From: Balneolaceae bacterium
Lineage (GTDB): Bacteria; Bacteroidota; Rhodothermia; Balneolales; Balneolaceae
Reading direction: 5' to 3'
NCBI GenBank assembly: GCA_017795005.1
Contig: CP051242.1
Span: 3,588,119-3,652,118 of the forward strand
Length of the DNA stretch: 64,000 nucleotides
Position numbers and translations under genes: made by a program. The notes under the pieces were generated by a model, which ran no database searches, was not told the DNA's origin, and saw only the letters and a list, made by a program, of their open reading frames with translations. Positions 44,788 through 54,259 of this stretch are shown in pieces; the first letter of the stretch is position 1, and each line of letters starts with the position of its first letter.

Positions 44788-45537
44788 TTAAAAGTTTCTT
44801 ATCAACTCTTTATAATTGCGGCTCATTTTAAGCTCTTCACCATTTTTCATGATTACTTTATAATCGCCATACGACCATTCTTCAATTCTGTCAACATAAT
44901 CAAGGTTTACAATGGTAGATCTGTGAATTTGATAGAATAAATTGGAATCCAGTTTTTTAAGAATACCTGACATGGTACTTCTCATCAAATGCTTTTTCTT
45001 TTCGGTAATAAAATTGACATAGTTGCCGGATGCTTCTACCCAAAGTATGTCTATTGTTTTAACCAGATAGATGCTTCCATTACTCTTTAAAATAAACCTC
45101 TCGACCAGTTCTGAAGTTTTCTCTCGTTCTTTTAAAAACTCCTGCAGTTTATTGGAAAATACTTTCCCCTGTTTTTCACTTAATGTTTTAGAAGCCCTTT
45201 CAATAGTTTTTGCCAACCTTTCTTTATCGAATGGTTTATGAATATAATCCAACGCATTCACTTCAAAAGCTTTCACTGCATATTCACTGAATGCAGTAAC
45301 AAAAACAACAATTGGTAAGATGTTTAAGTCCAGATTACTCAATACATCGAAACCATTAATTTCCGGCATCTCAATATCCAGAAAAACTAAATCCGGCTTT
45401 AAGGTGTCTATATCTTTAATTGCCTCCAGACCGTTTTTTGAAACGCCTACAACCTCTATCGATTCTTCGCCTTTCAACATATAGCTAAGCCGATCGCGAG
45501 CATGTTCTTCATCATCTACTACAAGTGTTCGTATCAT
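44788..45537 (-). CDS. LytTR-family response regulator
   Basis: Two-component regulator. The receiver domain (residues 1-120) has D8/D9, phospho-acceptor D54 in DLVFLDIEMPEINGF, T81 and K101. The C-terminal LytTR DNA-binding domain covers about residues 140-249 (DILWVEASGNYVNFIT, FYQIHRSTIVNLDYVDRIEE). 249 aa. It overlaps the LytS-like kinase gene by four bases and is the last gene before susC, 145 bases downstream, so it may control that transporter. Confidence 0.94.
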   Translation of the reverse strand: MIRTLVVDDEEHARDRLSYMLKGEESIEVVGVSKNGLEAIKDIDTLKPDLVFLDIEMPEINGFDVLSNLDLNILPIVVFVTAFSEYAVKAFEVNALDYIHKPFDKERLAKTIERASKTLSEKQGKVFSNKLQEFLKEREKTSELVERFILKSNGSIYLVKTIDILWVEASGNYVNFITEKKKHLMRSTMSGILKKLDSNLFYQIHRSTIVNLDYVDRIEEWSYGDYKVIMKNGEELKMSRNYKELIRNF

Positions 45538-46637
45538 AGCTTCAGGTATTTTTTTGGGATTACAATTGCCGATTTAAACTGACCGTCTTTAACAGAACCG
45601 ACATCAAGAAACGCCTCTTCTCCAAAATAGATCTTAATTCTTTCCTCGATATTTTTTAAACCAACTCCTTTATCAACGTATTTTTTTCCATTTTGTGATG
45701 AACCACTTGCATCATCATTTACCTCAATTACCAAAAACTCTCCTTTATACATCGCTTTAATCTGAATAATGCACTGATGTAACGACTTCCCTACTCCATG
45801 TTTAATCGCATTTTCTACTAAGGGTTGTACCAGATAACAAGGTATATCGATATTTCGAGCCTCATCCTGAACTTCAAATTCTACTACCAGTCTTTCCTGA
45901 AATCTGTCCTTTTCGATATCCAGATATTTTTTCAAAAAGATCATTTCTGCATCTATTGTACAGGAGTTAGGCTGATTTTTATCAAAGGTACTTTTAATTA
46001 GATCTTCGAGTTTATTGATCGTACCAACAGCACGTTCTTGATTTATGTGAATTAAGAAATCCACCATATTTAAAGTGTTAAAAAGAAAGTGAGGTTTTAA
46101 TTGAGCTTTTAGAGTAGATAAAGTAGCATTAGATAACTGAGTTTCAAGTTCATTCGATCTTTGTTGTGTAATGGATAAATCGTAGTAAAACTTCTGGAGA
46201 CCCGAGAGCACTACAATCCCCCAATAGAGAAGAAATGACATCGAACCTGAAACCAGAAGTTGTCTTCTTAATAATCCAACAATTATATCCAGGCTCTCAT
46301 GTAGAATGAAAAACCCATCTATTGCCAACCTGATAGTTTGAAAAGTGAAAACAAACATAAAAACATATAGTAACGACAGCACTATATGCACTAGAAGGTT
46401 CATAACACCTTTAAATAATGAGATTTTTCGAGCTATCCAGACTACTGGAAAAAGAAATAGAATCGGGATCAGAATATATATGAACGAAAAGATTATGATC
46501 TTAAAAACCGTCGGGTTTGCAAACGCTTCGAAGAAGTAAAAATTTACTACAAAAATTACACCTGCAAACAATGAATAAATGAGTATAAACGCCTTTCCGG
46601 AACCTTTTACATAAATAAGCCTGCTCAATAAATTCAT
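45534..46637 (-). CDS. LytS-type sensor histidine kinase
   Basis: Membrane sensor with about four helices in residues 1-150, a coiled coil, then a His_kinase domain with the phospho-acceptor H183 in LKPHFLFNTLN and an ATPase N-box QPLVENAIKHG (N276). The G region GVGLKNIEERI is present. 367 aa and looks catalytically complete. It overlaps both neighbours by four bases: a degenerate LytS-like gene upstream and the LytTR regulator downstream. Confidence 0.92.
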   Translation of the reverse strand: MNLLSRLIYVKGSGKAFILIYSLFAGVIFVVNFYFFEAFANPTVFKIIIFSFIYILIPILFLFPVVWIARKISLFKGVMNLLVHIVLSLLYVFMFVFTFQTIRLAIDGFFILHESLDIIVGLLRRQLLVSGSMSFLLYWGIVVLSGLQKFYYDLSITQQRSNELETQLSNATLSTLKAQLKPHFLFNTLNMVDFLIHINQERAVGTINKLEDLIKSTFDKNQPNSCTIDAEMIFLKKYLDIEKDRFQERLVVEFEVQDEARNIDIPCYLVQPLVENAIKHGVGKSLHQCIIQIKAMYKGEFLVIEVNDDASGSSQNGKKYVDKGVGLKNIEERIKIYFGEEAFLDVGSVKDGQFKSAIVIPKKYLKL

Positions 46638-47767
46638 TTCACAGCCTCTTTCAGTTTCTGTTCAAAACACAACTTAAAGCTATTGCCTTCTATAGCAGTT
46701 TTAACCACAAATTCATTGTCTAACGATTTATTCAGGAATGCACTTATTTCTCTTAAAAATGGAGCCTGATTTAAATTTGTATCAAAACTCTCTCCTTTTT
46801 TAACAGGCTCAAATGAGACCTCAACGGATGAAATTGCGTTTTCAGAACTAATCACTTTATAACTCATTCTGGAAATTTCTTCAAAATGATGGCTGTACTT
46901 ACCGAACAACAGATCTTCGATTAAAGGAACCAGTAAAATGATAGGGGGGATTTTTTTATTTAATAATGAGCTGTCAACCGATTTTTCAAACTCAATATTC
47001 CTTTCTTTTCTGAGCTGAAGCATGTCTCTATAGAGTAGAAATAGTTGAATATCTTCAGAAATAAGTACTAAATCCCCCTCCATATTATCAACCAGTTTTC
47101 TTAAAAGTCCAGCGAGCAGAATTACCATTTGAGAAGCCTTTTCAGGGTCTTCAGCTGTATTGCGCCTGATATAATCCAACGTGGGATAAATAATTTCCGG
47201 ATTCATTTTTAATTCAAGCTCTCTTAGCTGAGCTTTTTGCAACTCTAACTTCAGATTTGATTCTTTAAGTGACAGCCTTCCGTGCTCCTTTAATTTTATA
47301 ATGCCCCCAACTAATCCTACAATAATAATGTATGCCAGGTATCTCATCTCTAAAAAAGCCATGAAATCCCGTTCAATACCTTTGTAAGTAAATTCTGCAT
47401 TCAAAAAAGTAGTATTAATAAATTGCTGCCATATGGCATGTATTACGAAAACAATCAGAGCAAAAATGAAATGTTTTAAAATCACTTCTTTCGAAAGCTC
47501 CAGGAAAAGTTTAGGCTGTACTCTTCCTGCCCATATTATTATGAGCATAGCTATCCCTAACGGTACAAACGCAAGCCACTCCACCCCGAATACATAGCCA
47601 AAGCTTAGTTCTTCCTCATCAAAGTTTGCAATAACCAGACTGGTTAGTATCGCATGCCAAGTTGTAAAAATTACCGCCGATAAAAGTGCTACTATGTAGT
47701 CTAAATACCTTATCAATAAAACTTCTTTAGTTTCTAAGTATCGGAAAGAATTAACTGATTTATGCAA
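46634..47767 (-). CDS. Degenerate LytS-like membrane protein (pseudokinase)
   Basis: 377 aa, same layout as the next gene: four membrane segments (residues 20-155), coiled coil, then a kinase-like domain. But the acceptor motif PHFLFN is replaced by PEIIYP (E191 where His belongs), the N-box is PLIEDLLFGKYSHHF without the catalytic Asn-His pair, and no glycine-rich ATP lid is visible. It probably cannot phosphorylate and may act as a sensing or dimer partner of the active kinase, whose gene it overlaps by four bases. The start is TTG. The reading frame is intact, so it is not a pseudogene. Confidence 0.85.
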   Translation of the reverse strand: MHKSVNSFRYLETKEVLLIRYLDYIVALLSAVIFTTWHAILTSLVIANFDEEELSFGYVFGVEWLAFVPLGIAMLIIIWAGRVQPKLFLELSKEVILKHFIFALIVFVIHAIWQQFINTTFLNAEFTYKGIERDFMAFLEMRYLAYIIIVGLVGGIIKLKEHGRLSLKESNLKLELQKAQLRELELKMNPEIIYPTLDYIRRNTAEDPEKASQMVILLAGLLRKLVDNMEGDLVLISEDIQLFLLYRDMLQLRKERNIEFEKSVDSSLLNKKIPPIILLVPLIEDLLFGKYSHHFEEISRMSYKVISSENAISSVEVSFEPVKKGESFDTNLNQAPFLREISAFLNKSLDNEFVVKTAIEGNSFKLCFEQKLKEAVK

Positions 47768-47891
47768 ATTTGTGATAAGACGCTCTTTTTTGATGATGAA
47801 GCGCTACAAGGTACTTCTCAATATACCATTCTTTATAAAACACAAAATATTAGTCAGAAAGATTAATACCGTAGTTTTGTAAATTTCACTT

Positions 47892-50222
47892 ATGAAAATA
47901 ATACTTACTCTTTTTGTTACCCTTTTTCTGAAAACCACCATGATTTTTGCACAGTCTTCAGAAGATTGGATTTTTGATGATTCCACCCTTCCTGAAGTTT
48001 ATATCATTATTGAACAGGATTCGTTAGATCAAATTTTGGACGAAGAGAACTGGTATAGCGATTACGAATATCCGGCTACATTTATTTTTAAAAGAGAAAC
48101 AGAAATAGATACTGTTTTTGAAATTGGTTTCAGAATAAGAGGAAATACCTCCAGAAGCTCGGCCAAGAAATCGTTTAAAGTTTCTTTCAATACCTTCATT
48201 CAGGGTAGAGAGTATTATGGATTAGATAAAATGAATTTAAATGGAGAGCATAACGATCCTTCCATCATTCGATCTAAACTGAGCTGGGATATTTTTAACG
48301 CTTTTGATGTGCCTGCTCCAAGAGCAAATCATGTAAAGTTGTTTATCAATGATGAGTATTATGGACTATATATTAATGTAGAACACATAGATGACGAATT
48401 TGTACAAAACAGATTCGGTGGTGAAGAGGGTAATCTGTATAAAAACCTCTGGCCTGCTGATTTATCTTATATTGATGAAAATCCTGACAGTTATAAATGG
48501 AGTCCGGACTGGGCAGATCGAAGAGTTTACGATTTGAAGACCAATAATGAGGAAGATGATTACTCAGATTTAGCATCTCTGATCAGCTTTTTAGAACATG
48601 CAAGCACATCAGAGTTTGAAAACCAGATTGAAGAGTATATCAATGTAGATGGAGTCATTCGATGGATGGCCATTGATATTTTAACCGGTAACTGGGATAA
48701 CTATTGGTATAATCAGAATAATTATTACCTCTACTTTAATACCAACGATCAGCGTTTTGAATTTATCCCTTATGATTATGACAACACTTTTGGAATAGAT
48801 TGGGTTGGTCAGGATTGGGGAATCAGAGATATCAATTCCTGGGGGCAGGATAAACCTCTTACCCGAAGAATTCTTGAAGTTGATGAATATGAAAACCGGC
48901 TTCATTTTTATATCAATAAAATAATTGATGAATATTTTAATGAAGAATTCCTTTTTCCTGAAATAGACCGGTTAAAAGCCCTTACTGAAGTTGCAGCTGA
49001 AGCCGACACTTTCAGGACTAAAGATTATGATTACGGAATTGCAGAATATCATGCTTCTTTTAGTTCAGCTTTGGGCGGACATGTTGATTATGGTCTAAAG
49101 CCTTATATCACAACCCGAATAAACTCTGCTAAAGAACAATTAAACCTTACTGAAGTATCTTCTTTTATCAGAGGCTTTAGTTATGAAATTGTAGAGTTGG
49201 AAGCTTCTGGTAAAGGAGTATTTAATTTCTATGCTGAGATTGTAAAAGATACTACTGAACGAAATTACGCTGTTTTATCTATCGGTAGTCCTGTTATAAA
49301 ATCCATTCCAACTGCGGATCTTGTCGATAATGGGACAGGGATAGATCAAATGGCTGGTGATGGTATTTATTCCGGTCAATATCAAAATTCATTAGTTGCA
49401 GACTATATTGGATTCTCGATTGCAATTTTTGATAGCATGAGTACTATTAAAACTCAAACTGAGTTTATTACCATTCATTTATCAACTAGTACAGAATCCG
49501 TTGTCATTAACGAATTCATGGCCAGTAACAGCTCTACTTTTTCGGATGAAGGAGGAGCATTCGCCGACTGGCTGGAGATTTATAATCCAACCGATTCGGT
49601 CATTTCAATGAATGGGTTCTATTTAACCGATAACCTGACCACAAAGGATAAATGGGCTTTTCCGGATACAACTATTCAACCAAATGGATACTTGCTGGTA
49701 TGGATTGATGACGATGAAAAAGAAGGTCCGATGCACGCTTCTTTTAACCTGAATAAAGACGGAGAAGCAGTTGGTATTTTCGAACAGTATGAAACGACTT
49801 TTCGAACAATAGACGCAGTAAGTTTTGGACTTCAAACGACTGACATTTCCTTTGGCAGAAATGGAGATGGAGGAGACGAATTCGTGACTTTTGATAATCC
49901 AACTCCAGGAACACCCAACGGCTTAATAAATTCTTCTGAATCAGAGAATGAAACTCCTTATGGAGTTAAACTCTTTCAGAACTATCCCAATCCATTCAAC
50001 CCAACAACAAATATTACCTTTCAATTAGAATCACCTTCAGAAATATCTCTTCAGGTTTTTACTATCGATGGGCGTTTAGTTCAAACGCTCGCAAACTCAA
50101 GATATAGTTCCGGATCTCATACTGTTCTTTTTGATGCTTTCAATTTATCCAGTGGAATGTATTTTTACCGGCTTCAAACAAAAAACCAATCCCTTACAAA
50201 GAGATTGGTTTTGATAAAGTAG
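47892..50222 (+). CDS. Exported CotH-kinase protein with lamin-tail domain and type IX tail
   Basis: Second CotH protein of the window, 776 aa. Signal peptide ending MIFAQ; CotH domain in residues 40-430 with RGNTSRSSAKKSFKVSF, YYGLYINVEHIDDEF and the metal/catalytic motifs TGNWDNYWYNQNNYYLY and IPYDYDNTFG; a beta domain; lamin-tail domain (VINEFMASNSSTFSDEGGAF); Por tail (LFQNYPNPFNPTTNITFQL, ending KRLVLIK). Domain content is a reduced version of the 1195-aa protein. Divergent from the pseudokinase gene, convergent with the TonB receptor gene (13-base gap). Confidence 0.88.
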   Translation: MKIILTLFVTLFLKTTMIFAQSSEDWIFDDSTLPEVYIIIEQDSLDQILDEENWYSDYEYPATFIFKRETEIDTVFEIGFRIRGNTSRSSAKKSFKVSFNTFIQGREYYGLDKMNLNGEHNDPSIIRSKLSWDIFNAFDVPAPRANHVKLFINDEYYGLYINVEHIDDEFVQNRFGGEEGNLYKNLWPADLSYIDENPDSYKWSPDWADRRVYDLKTNNEEDDYSDLASLISFLEHASTSEFENQIEEYINVDGVIRWMAIDILTGNWDNYWYNQNNYYLYFNTNDQRFEFIPYDYDNTFGIDWVGQDWGIRDINSWGQDKPLTRRILEVDEYENRLHFYINKIIDEYFNEEFLFPEIDRLKALTEVAAEADTFRTKDYDYGIAEYHASFSSALGGHVDYGLKPYITTRINSAKEQLNLTEVSSFIRGFSYEIVELEASGKGVFNFYAEIVKDTTERNYAVLSIGSPVIKSIPTADLVDNGTGIDQMAGDGIYSGQYQNSLVADYIGFSIAIFDSMSTIKTQTEFITIHLSTSTESVVINEFMASNSSTFSDEGGAFADWLEIYNPTDSVISMNGFYLTDNLTTKDKWAFPDTTIQPNGYLLVWIDDDEKEGPMHASFNLNKDGEAVGIFEQYETTFRTIDAVSFGLQTTDISFGRNGDGGDEFVTFDNPTPGTPNGLINSSESENETPYGVKLFQNYPNPFNPTTNITFQLESPSEISLQVFTIDGRLVQTLANSRYSSGSHTVLFDAFNLSSGMYFYRLQTKNQSLTKRLVLIK

Positions 50223-50235
50223 GATTATTGGGAAT

Positions 50236-52521
50236 CTAGAAACTCAGTTTCAGGGAAAGGAAGAAGTTTCTTCCGGCATTTACAAAATATCCCTGATCAT
50301 CATTAACTCCATCGAAGTCTACATCTACAAGTGCTCCGCTGGTATAATAGGTTTCATCCAACAGATTATTAACCTGAAGCTTTAGCTCGGCATTTTTAAA
50401 GCTAAACCCAACATTACTATCTAACACAAAACTGGAGGGTACTATATCCTCTTGGTTATTACTTAAAGCCAGGTAAGATTCACCTAAATAACGAGCCGAT
50501 ATTCCCACAGTAAAACCATTTCCAATGATATATTTCAGACGTTGGTTTATAATTACTTCTGGTGTTAAAATTGGAGTCACGTTTTCGAAAGTATTTCCAT
50601 CCCCGTCCGTAAATGATTCAATTTCAGCAGTCATTAACATTGCATTACCCGAGTAAGTTAACTCACGTATTGGGATATATGTCCAGTCCAGCTCCAATCC
50701 AGCCCGATAGCTATTTTCAATATTTCTTCGTTCCTGAACACCAAAATCTAATACTTGTCCAATAGGAGCTATTTCATCAGTAAAGTCCATATAGAACAGA
50801 TTGGCAGCTAATGCTACTGTTTGATAGTTCACTTTAAATCCTGCCTCAATATCAGTTACATATTCTGGATTAAAATTATCCCCTCTTGCTTCATTATAGT
50901 TGGAATTCAATAAACTAAATCCGCCAAAAACATCTATTCTGGTAGGCTCTCTACCCGTTCTCCCCACAGATAAATAAGAAGAAATGTTATTATTAAACCA
51001 ATAAGTAAAACCAACTCTGGGATTGATGAATGTCCATTCTTTTTGGATTTCTCCTTCTGGGTTAATTCCTAAGAAATCATAATCAGGTTGGATAGAAAGA
51101 TTCATCGTTCGAACCTGAAGGTCTCCAGTTACTAACAGTTTCTCCGTTCTCCAATCTGCTCTCCCAAACCAACTCCCCTCTTTCTTTGTTGAAGTCTCCA
51201 GATAGTATGGATTGGCGAAATCAGGCGCTATTGATTCCTCATTTGTTCGATCAAACTGGTACACATGTATTCCTGTATTAAGTTCAAGATTACTGACATT
51301 CAGCTTTCCATTGATCATTAGTCCATAGTGATCGTTTCGAAGAGGATAATTGATTTGGGCTAAGGAGGCCCCATCCTGATAGGTGAAAAAATAATCTCCG
51401 GATGCTCCGCCGTAATACAAAGAACTGGTGGTTGAAAAATCATCTGAAAATAGCCGTGTGTGTTGAATTTGTAGTAGTCGCTGACCAAAATCGTCTTTAT
51501 CGTTTTCATTCAGATAATTGACTGTTTGATCTACTTCTAAATCTGATTCGGCTACTGCTGCATAGCCTAAACCATTTTTAGAGCGAGCCTCAAAGGCATT
51601 AATTTTAACTAGGTCTTTTTCTCCAAAATAAGCTCCGGAAAAGAAAAAAGAATAGGCATCCGTGGAAGTATTATCTCTAAAACCATCGGATTGAATTTTG
51701 CTGAAATTCCCATAGAAAGACCATGAATTATCAATCATCCCTGATGAAACACTTGCATTCATTCGGGAAGTATTGAAAGAACCAATCCCATTTTCAATTG
51801 TAGCTCCACGCTTTTTATTCTCCAGATTGACTGATTCAAAGTTTACTGATCCCGCATACGAAGCTACTCCATTGGCACTTGTCCCAACACCACGTTGAAC
51901 TTGTACAGACTCAAAACTTCCGCTTATATCTGTAAAGTTAGAGAAGAACACCCCATGATCAATCATGTCATTTAATGGTACCCCATTTAACGTGAAATTA
52001 ATTCTTTCCTGACTGATTCCTCTCAATCTCATAAAGCCACCATTTACCAATTTCGTACCCGATTCAGAGTATGAAACAATTGAAGGGGTTAGCTCTTCAA
52101 GATAAAAAACAGGTTGTTCTCCATTGTACTCAGCTTGAATTTCTGCTCTGGAAATAGTGCTTTGAGTTACCGGTTCAGTATCTTCTGCCCTTACTGCTCG
52201 AATGATTAATTGCTCCATGCTGATGGTTGGTTCAAGAAAAACTTCCATCCCATCGAACGCTTCTACTTCTATTGTTTTAAATCCTATAAAGCTGATTTGA
52301 AGAAGTATTCCTTCTTCAACTCTTAACTCGAATGATCCATCAAGTCTGGTCGCCGTTCCTGATTGAGTTGAAAGCTGAACTACATTAGCTCCAACCAGTG
52401 GCTCATTGGTCTCTGCATCATATACATAGCCAGAAATAGTTTGTGAAAAGCCTTGTGAATATATGAATAGTGAAAAAAGTGTCGCCCACAGCGACATTGA
52501 AAAAAATGTTATCGAAAACAT
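50236..52521 (-). CDS. TonB-dependent receptor under TPP riboswitch (thiamine-type uptake)
   Basis: Outer-membrane importer of 761 aa: signal peptide (ending GFSQ), carboxypeptidase-like domain (ISGYVYDAETNEPLVGANVV, residues 28-110), plug (YNGEQPVFYLEELTPSIVSY; RGVGTSANGVASYAGSVNFE), barrel ending RNFFLSLKLSF. The start ATG 52521 is backed by a strong ribosome site GGAGG four bases upstream. A complete TPP riboswitch lies about 60 bases before the start, so the cargo is most likely thiamine, a phosphate ester or a precursor. Inner-membrane partners are not in the window. Confidence 0.93.
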   Translation of the reverse strand: MFSITFFSMSLWATLFSLFIYSQGFSQTISGYVYDAETNEPLVGANVVQLSTQSGTATRLDGSFELRVEEGILLQISFIGFKTIEVEAFDGMEVFLEPTISMEQLIIRAVRAEDTEPVTQSTISRAEIQAEYNGEQPVFYLEELTPSIVSYSESGTKLVNGGFMRLRGISQERINFTLNGVPLNDMIDHGVFFSNFTDISGSFESVQVQRGVGTSANGVASYAGSVNFESVNLENKKRGATIENGIGSFNTSRMNASVSSGMIDNSWSFYGNFSKIQSDGFRDNTSTDAYSFFFSGAYFGEKDLVKINAFEARSKNGLGYAAVAESDLEVDQTVNYLNENDKDDFGQRLLQIQHTRLFSDDFSTTSSLYYGGASGDYFFTYQDGASLAQINYPLRNDHYGLMINGKLNVSNLELNTGIHVYQFDRTNEESIAPDFANPYYLETSTKKEGSWFGRADWRTEKLLVTGDLQVRTMNLSIQPDYDFLGINPEGEIQKEWTFINPRVGFTYWFNNNISSYLSVGRTGREPTRIDVFGGFSLLNSNYNEARGDNFNPEYVTDIEAGFKVNYQTVALAANLFYMDFTDEIAPIGQVLDFGVQERRNIENSYRAGLELDWTYIPIRELTYSGNAMLMTAEIESFTDGDGNTFENVTPILTPEVIINQRLKYIIGNGFTVGISARYLGESYLALSNNQEDIVPSSFVLDSNVGFSFKNAELKLQVNNLLDETYYTSGALVDVDFDGVNDDQGYFVNAGRNFFLSLKLSF

Positions 52522-52565
52522 TATTCCTCCAATTAAATTAGTGATTACTTATTAATGGAGGAGGT
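52522..52565 (-). promoter_or_regulatory. Ribosome-site sequestering hairpin of the TonB receptor mRNA
   Basis: On the minus strand, TCCTCCA followed by TTAA (52562-52552 region) can pair with TTAA-T-TGGAGGA (52536-52525), which contains the Shine-Dalgarno GGAGG (52530-52526) four bases before the ATG. The stem is about 11 bp with one bulge. A competing GGAGGA lies inside the riboswitch at 52593-52598. Confidence 0.65.
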
Positions 52566-52582
52566 CAACAAAAATGCGATAT

Positions 52583-52672
52583 GCACTGGTTTTCCTCCGC
52601 CGGCATTACCCGGATCAGGTTGTAGGGTATAATCTCAGCCTCCACGTTTTTGAGGAAGCACCCCTAACCGAT
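52583..52672 (-). promoter_or_regulatory. TPP riboswitch (THI element)
   Basis: The minus strand carries the conserved core in order: GGGGTGCTTCC, GGCTGAGAT, ACCCT, AACCTGATCCGGGTAATGCC and GGCGGAGGAAA. P3 is formed by TCCTCAAAAACGTGGAGG-type arms, and P1 by GGTT (near 52668) with AACC (near 52589). It binds thiamine pyrophosphate. Located in the leader of the TonB receptor gene; the expression platform appears translational. Confidence 0.95.
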
Positions 52673-52694
52673 GGATTAAAGGTAAGAAGGTTAC

Positions 52695-52717
52695 TTGATA
52701 GTTGATAGTTGATAGTT
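52695..52717. repeat. Tandem heptamer repeat (TTGATAG)3
   Basis: TTGATAG three times in perfect tandem followed by a variant TTGAAGC. Period seven, the same as the repeats at 16472 and elsewhere. It lies upstream of the riboswitch, within or just before the transcript start. Confidence 0.85.
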
Positions 52718-52745
52718 GAAGCTTTACTTAATTTTAAGAAGAAAA

Positions 52746-52800
52746 ATCTCCCCTTGAGGGGAGATCAAAATCATTGTTCAAACGATTTTGTGAGGGGTGT
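52746..52800. repeat. Palindromic repeat ATCTCCCC-ttga-GGGGAGAT
   Basis: Perfect 8-bp stem (52746-52765), then hairpin CAAAATC (52766-52772) / GATTTTG (52784-52790), then GAGGGGTGT. Related by sequence type to the cluster at 8428-8570. The stretch 52801-52929 before the peptidase gene shows no further clear element. Confidence 0.6.
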
Positions 52801-52929
52801 TTATTTGGCATCCAACTTTGAATCGAAAAACACCCACCGTCTTGCTTCGCTTATTTAACCACAATTTTCACAAAAAATTCATAAAACCGCCTTACCTTTG
52901 AGCTTTGTCTCAACCTCAATGATCATTTT

Positions 52930-54204
52930 ATGCTTAAAAAAACTCTTCCGTTTCTACTTCTAACTATTCTAATTGGATGTGCTTCTCAATCAGAACCGAA
53001 AATTTCTCTTTCCGAGAACGTTTCTCCTGAGGATATAAAGATCCACATTTCCTTCCTTGCAGCAGATGAATTAAACGGCCGTGAAGCAGGCACTTCTGAT
53101 GAAGCAAAAGCGGCTAATTATATAGCAGATTATTTCCGGGATTTCGGTTTGGAACCTGCCGGAGATGACCGAACTTTCTTTCAGGAATTTACAATCAATA
53201 CTGCATTACTAAATAACCCTCATGCATCAGAAGGCGATACCACCGGTGAAAAAAGACTTTCAAAGAATGTGGTCGGTTTACTTCAGGGTACCGGAGATTC
53301 GGATGAAGTAATTATAATTGGAGCTCATTACGATCACCTTGGTTATGGAGATTTTGGCTCGTTGTACCGTGGCGATGTAAAACGAATTCATAATGGAGCA
53401 GATGACAATGCCTCAGGAACAGCGGGCGTGTTAGAACTAGCTCAGTATTTTTCTGAAAACCGTCCAGCTACCGATCTATTATTTATCGCTTTTTCAGGAG
53501 AGGAAATGGGACTTCTCGGTTCCGCCCATTATGCAAATAATCCAACTATTGAGTTGGAGAATGCATTAGCCATGATCAATATGGATATGATCGGGCGTAT
53601 GAATGAAGAAAAAAAACTCATAATTTTTGGAAATGGAACAGCGGAAAAATGGATAGAAATTAATACTTCAGCAAATACAGATTCACTTGATCTGGATTTG
53701 GTTGAAGATGGAACTGGTGCAAGTGATCACACCAGCTTTTACTATAAAAATATACCCGTATTACACTATTTCACTGATACCCACTCTGATTACCACCGAC
53801 CTTCGGATGATACCGAATACATCAATTTTAATGGAATTGCATTATCTCTGCATCATTTAGTTCGTGTAATTGTTCAACTAGATGAGCTTGATAAATCAGA
53901 CATGGAATTTATCGCAGTTGCAGGCGAGCAACGCCAAAGTATGCGTCTTGAGGGACCTACTCTGGGAGTACTTCCTGATTATGGATTTGATGGCAAAGGC
54001 ATGAAAATCTCAGGCACGAACGATGGTGGTGCAGCTGCAAATGCCGGTCTTCAGGGTGGTGATATTATCATTCGTTTAGGTGGCGAAGAACTGGAAGATA
54101 TTTATGGGTATATGGGAGCTCTGAATAAACTGAAAAAAGGGCAACTAACTACCGTTACTGTTTTACGGGACGGTGAAGAATTGACGCTGGACTTACAACT
54201 GTAA
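52930..54204 (+). CDS. M28-family aminopeptidase lipoprotein with PDZ domain
   Basis: Zinc exopeptidase in the cell envelope. Lipoprotein signal (LLLTILIGC, Cys near 17). Peptidase domain with metal ligands in IIGAHYDHLGYG, GADDNASGTAGVLELA, AFSGEEMGLLGS (catalytic Glu-Glu), NMDMIGR and DTHSDYHRPSDD. A C-terminal PDZ domain (residues 330-424) carries GLQGGDIIIRLGGEEL. 424 aa. A hairpin directly after the stop would end the transcript but overlaps the start of the next gene. Confidence 0.94.
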   Translation: MLKKTLPFLLLTILIGCASQSEPKISLSENVSPEDIKIHISFLAADELNGREAGTSDEAKAANYIADYFRDFGLEPAGDDRTFFQEFTINTALLNNPHASEGDTTGEKRLSKNVVGLLQGTGDSDEVIIIGAHYDHLGYGDFGSLYRGDVKRIHNGADDNASGTAGVLELAQYFSENRPATDLLFIAFSGEEMGLLGSAHYANNPTIELENALAMINMDMIGRMNEEKKLIIFGNGTAEKWIEINTSANTDSLDLDLVEDGTGASDHTSFYYKNIPVLHYFTDTHSDYHRPSDDTEYINFNGIALSLHHLVRVIVQLDELDKSDMEFIAVAGEQRQSMRLEGPTLGVLPDYGFDGKGMKISGTNDGGAAANAGLQGGDIIIRLGGEELEDIYGYMGALNKLKKGQLTTVTVLRDGEELTLDLQL

Positions 54205-54210
54205 TTATTT

Positions 54211-54259
54211 AAGCTAAGAATCAGTATAATCCCCGATGCGATTCTTAGCTTTTTCTTTT
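54211..54259 (+). terminator. Terminator hairpin overlapping the next gene's start
   Basis: AAGCTAAGAATC (54211-54222) and GATTCTTAGCTT (54240-54251) form a perfect 12-bp stem with a 17-base loop, then TTTTCTTTT. The loop holds the ATG (54236) of the TPR lipoprotein, and the right arm plus T-run encode its signal peptide. Either a terminator or a start-site control hairpin. Confidence 0.7.

Noticed and set aside
46634-47767. Pseudogene of a histidine kinase
   Set aside because: The frame is intact over 377 codons, overlaps its neighbour in operon style, and keeps a well-formed membrane domain, so a non-catalytic protein is more likely.
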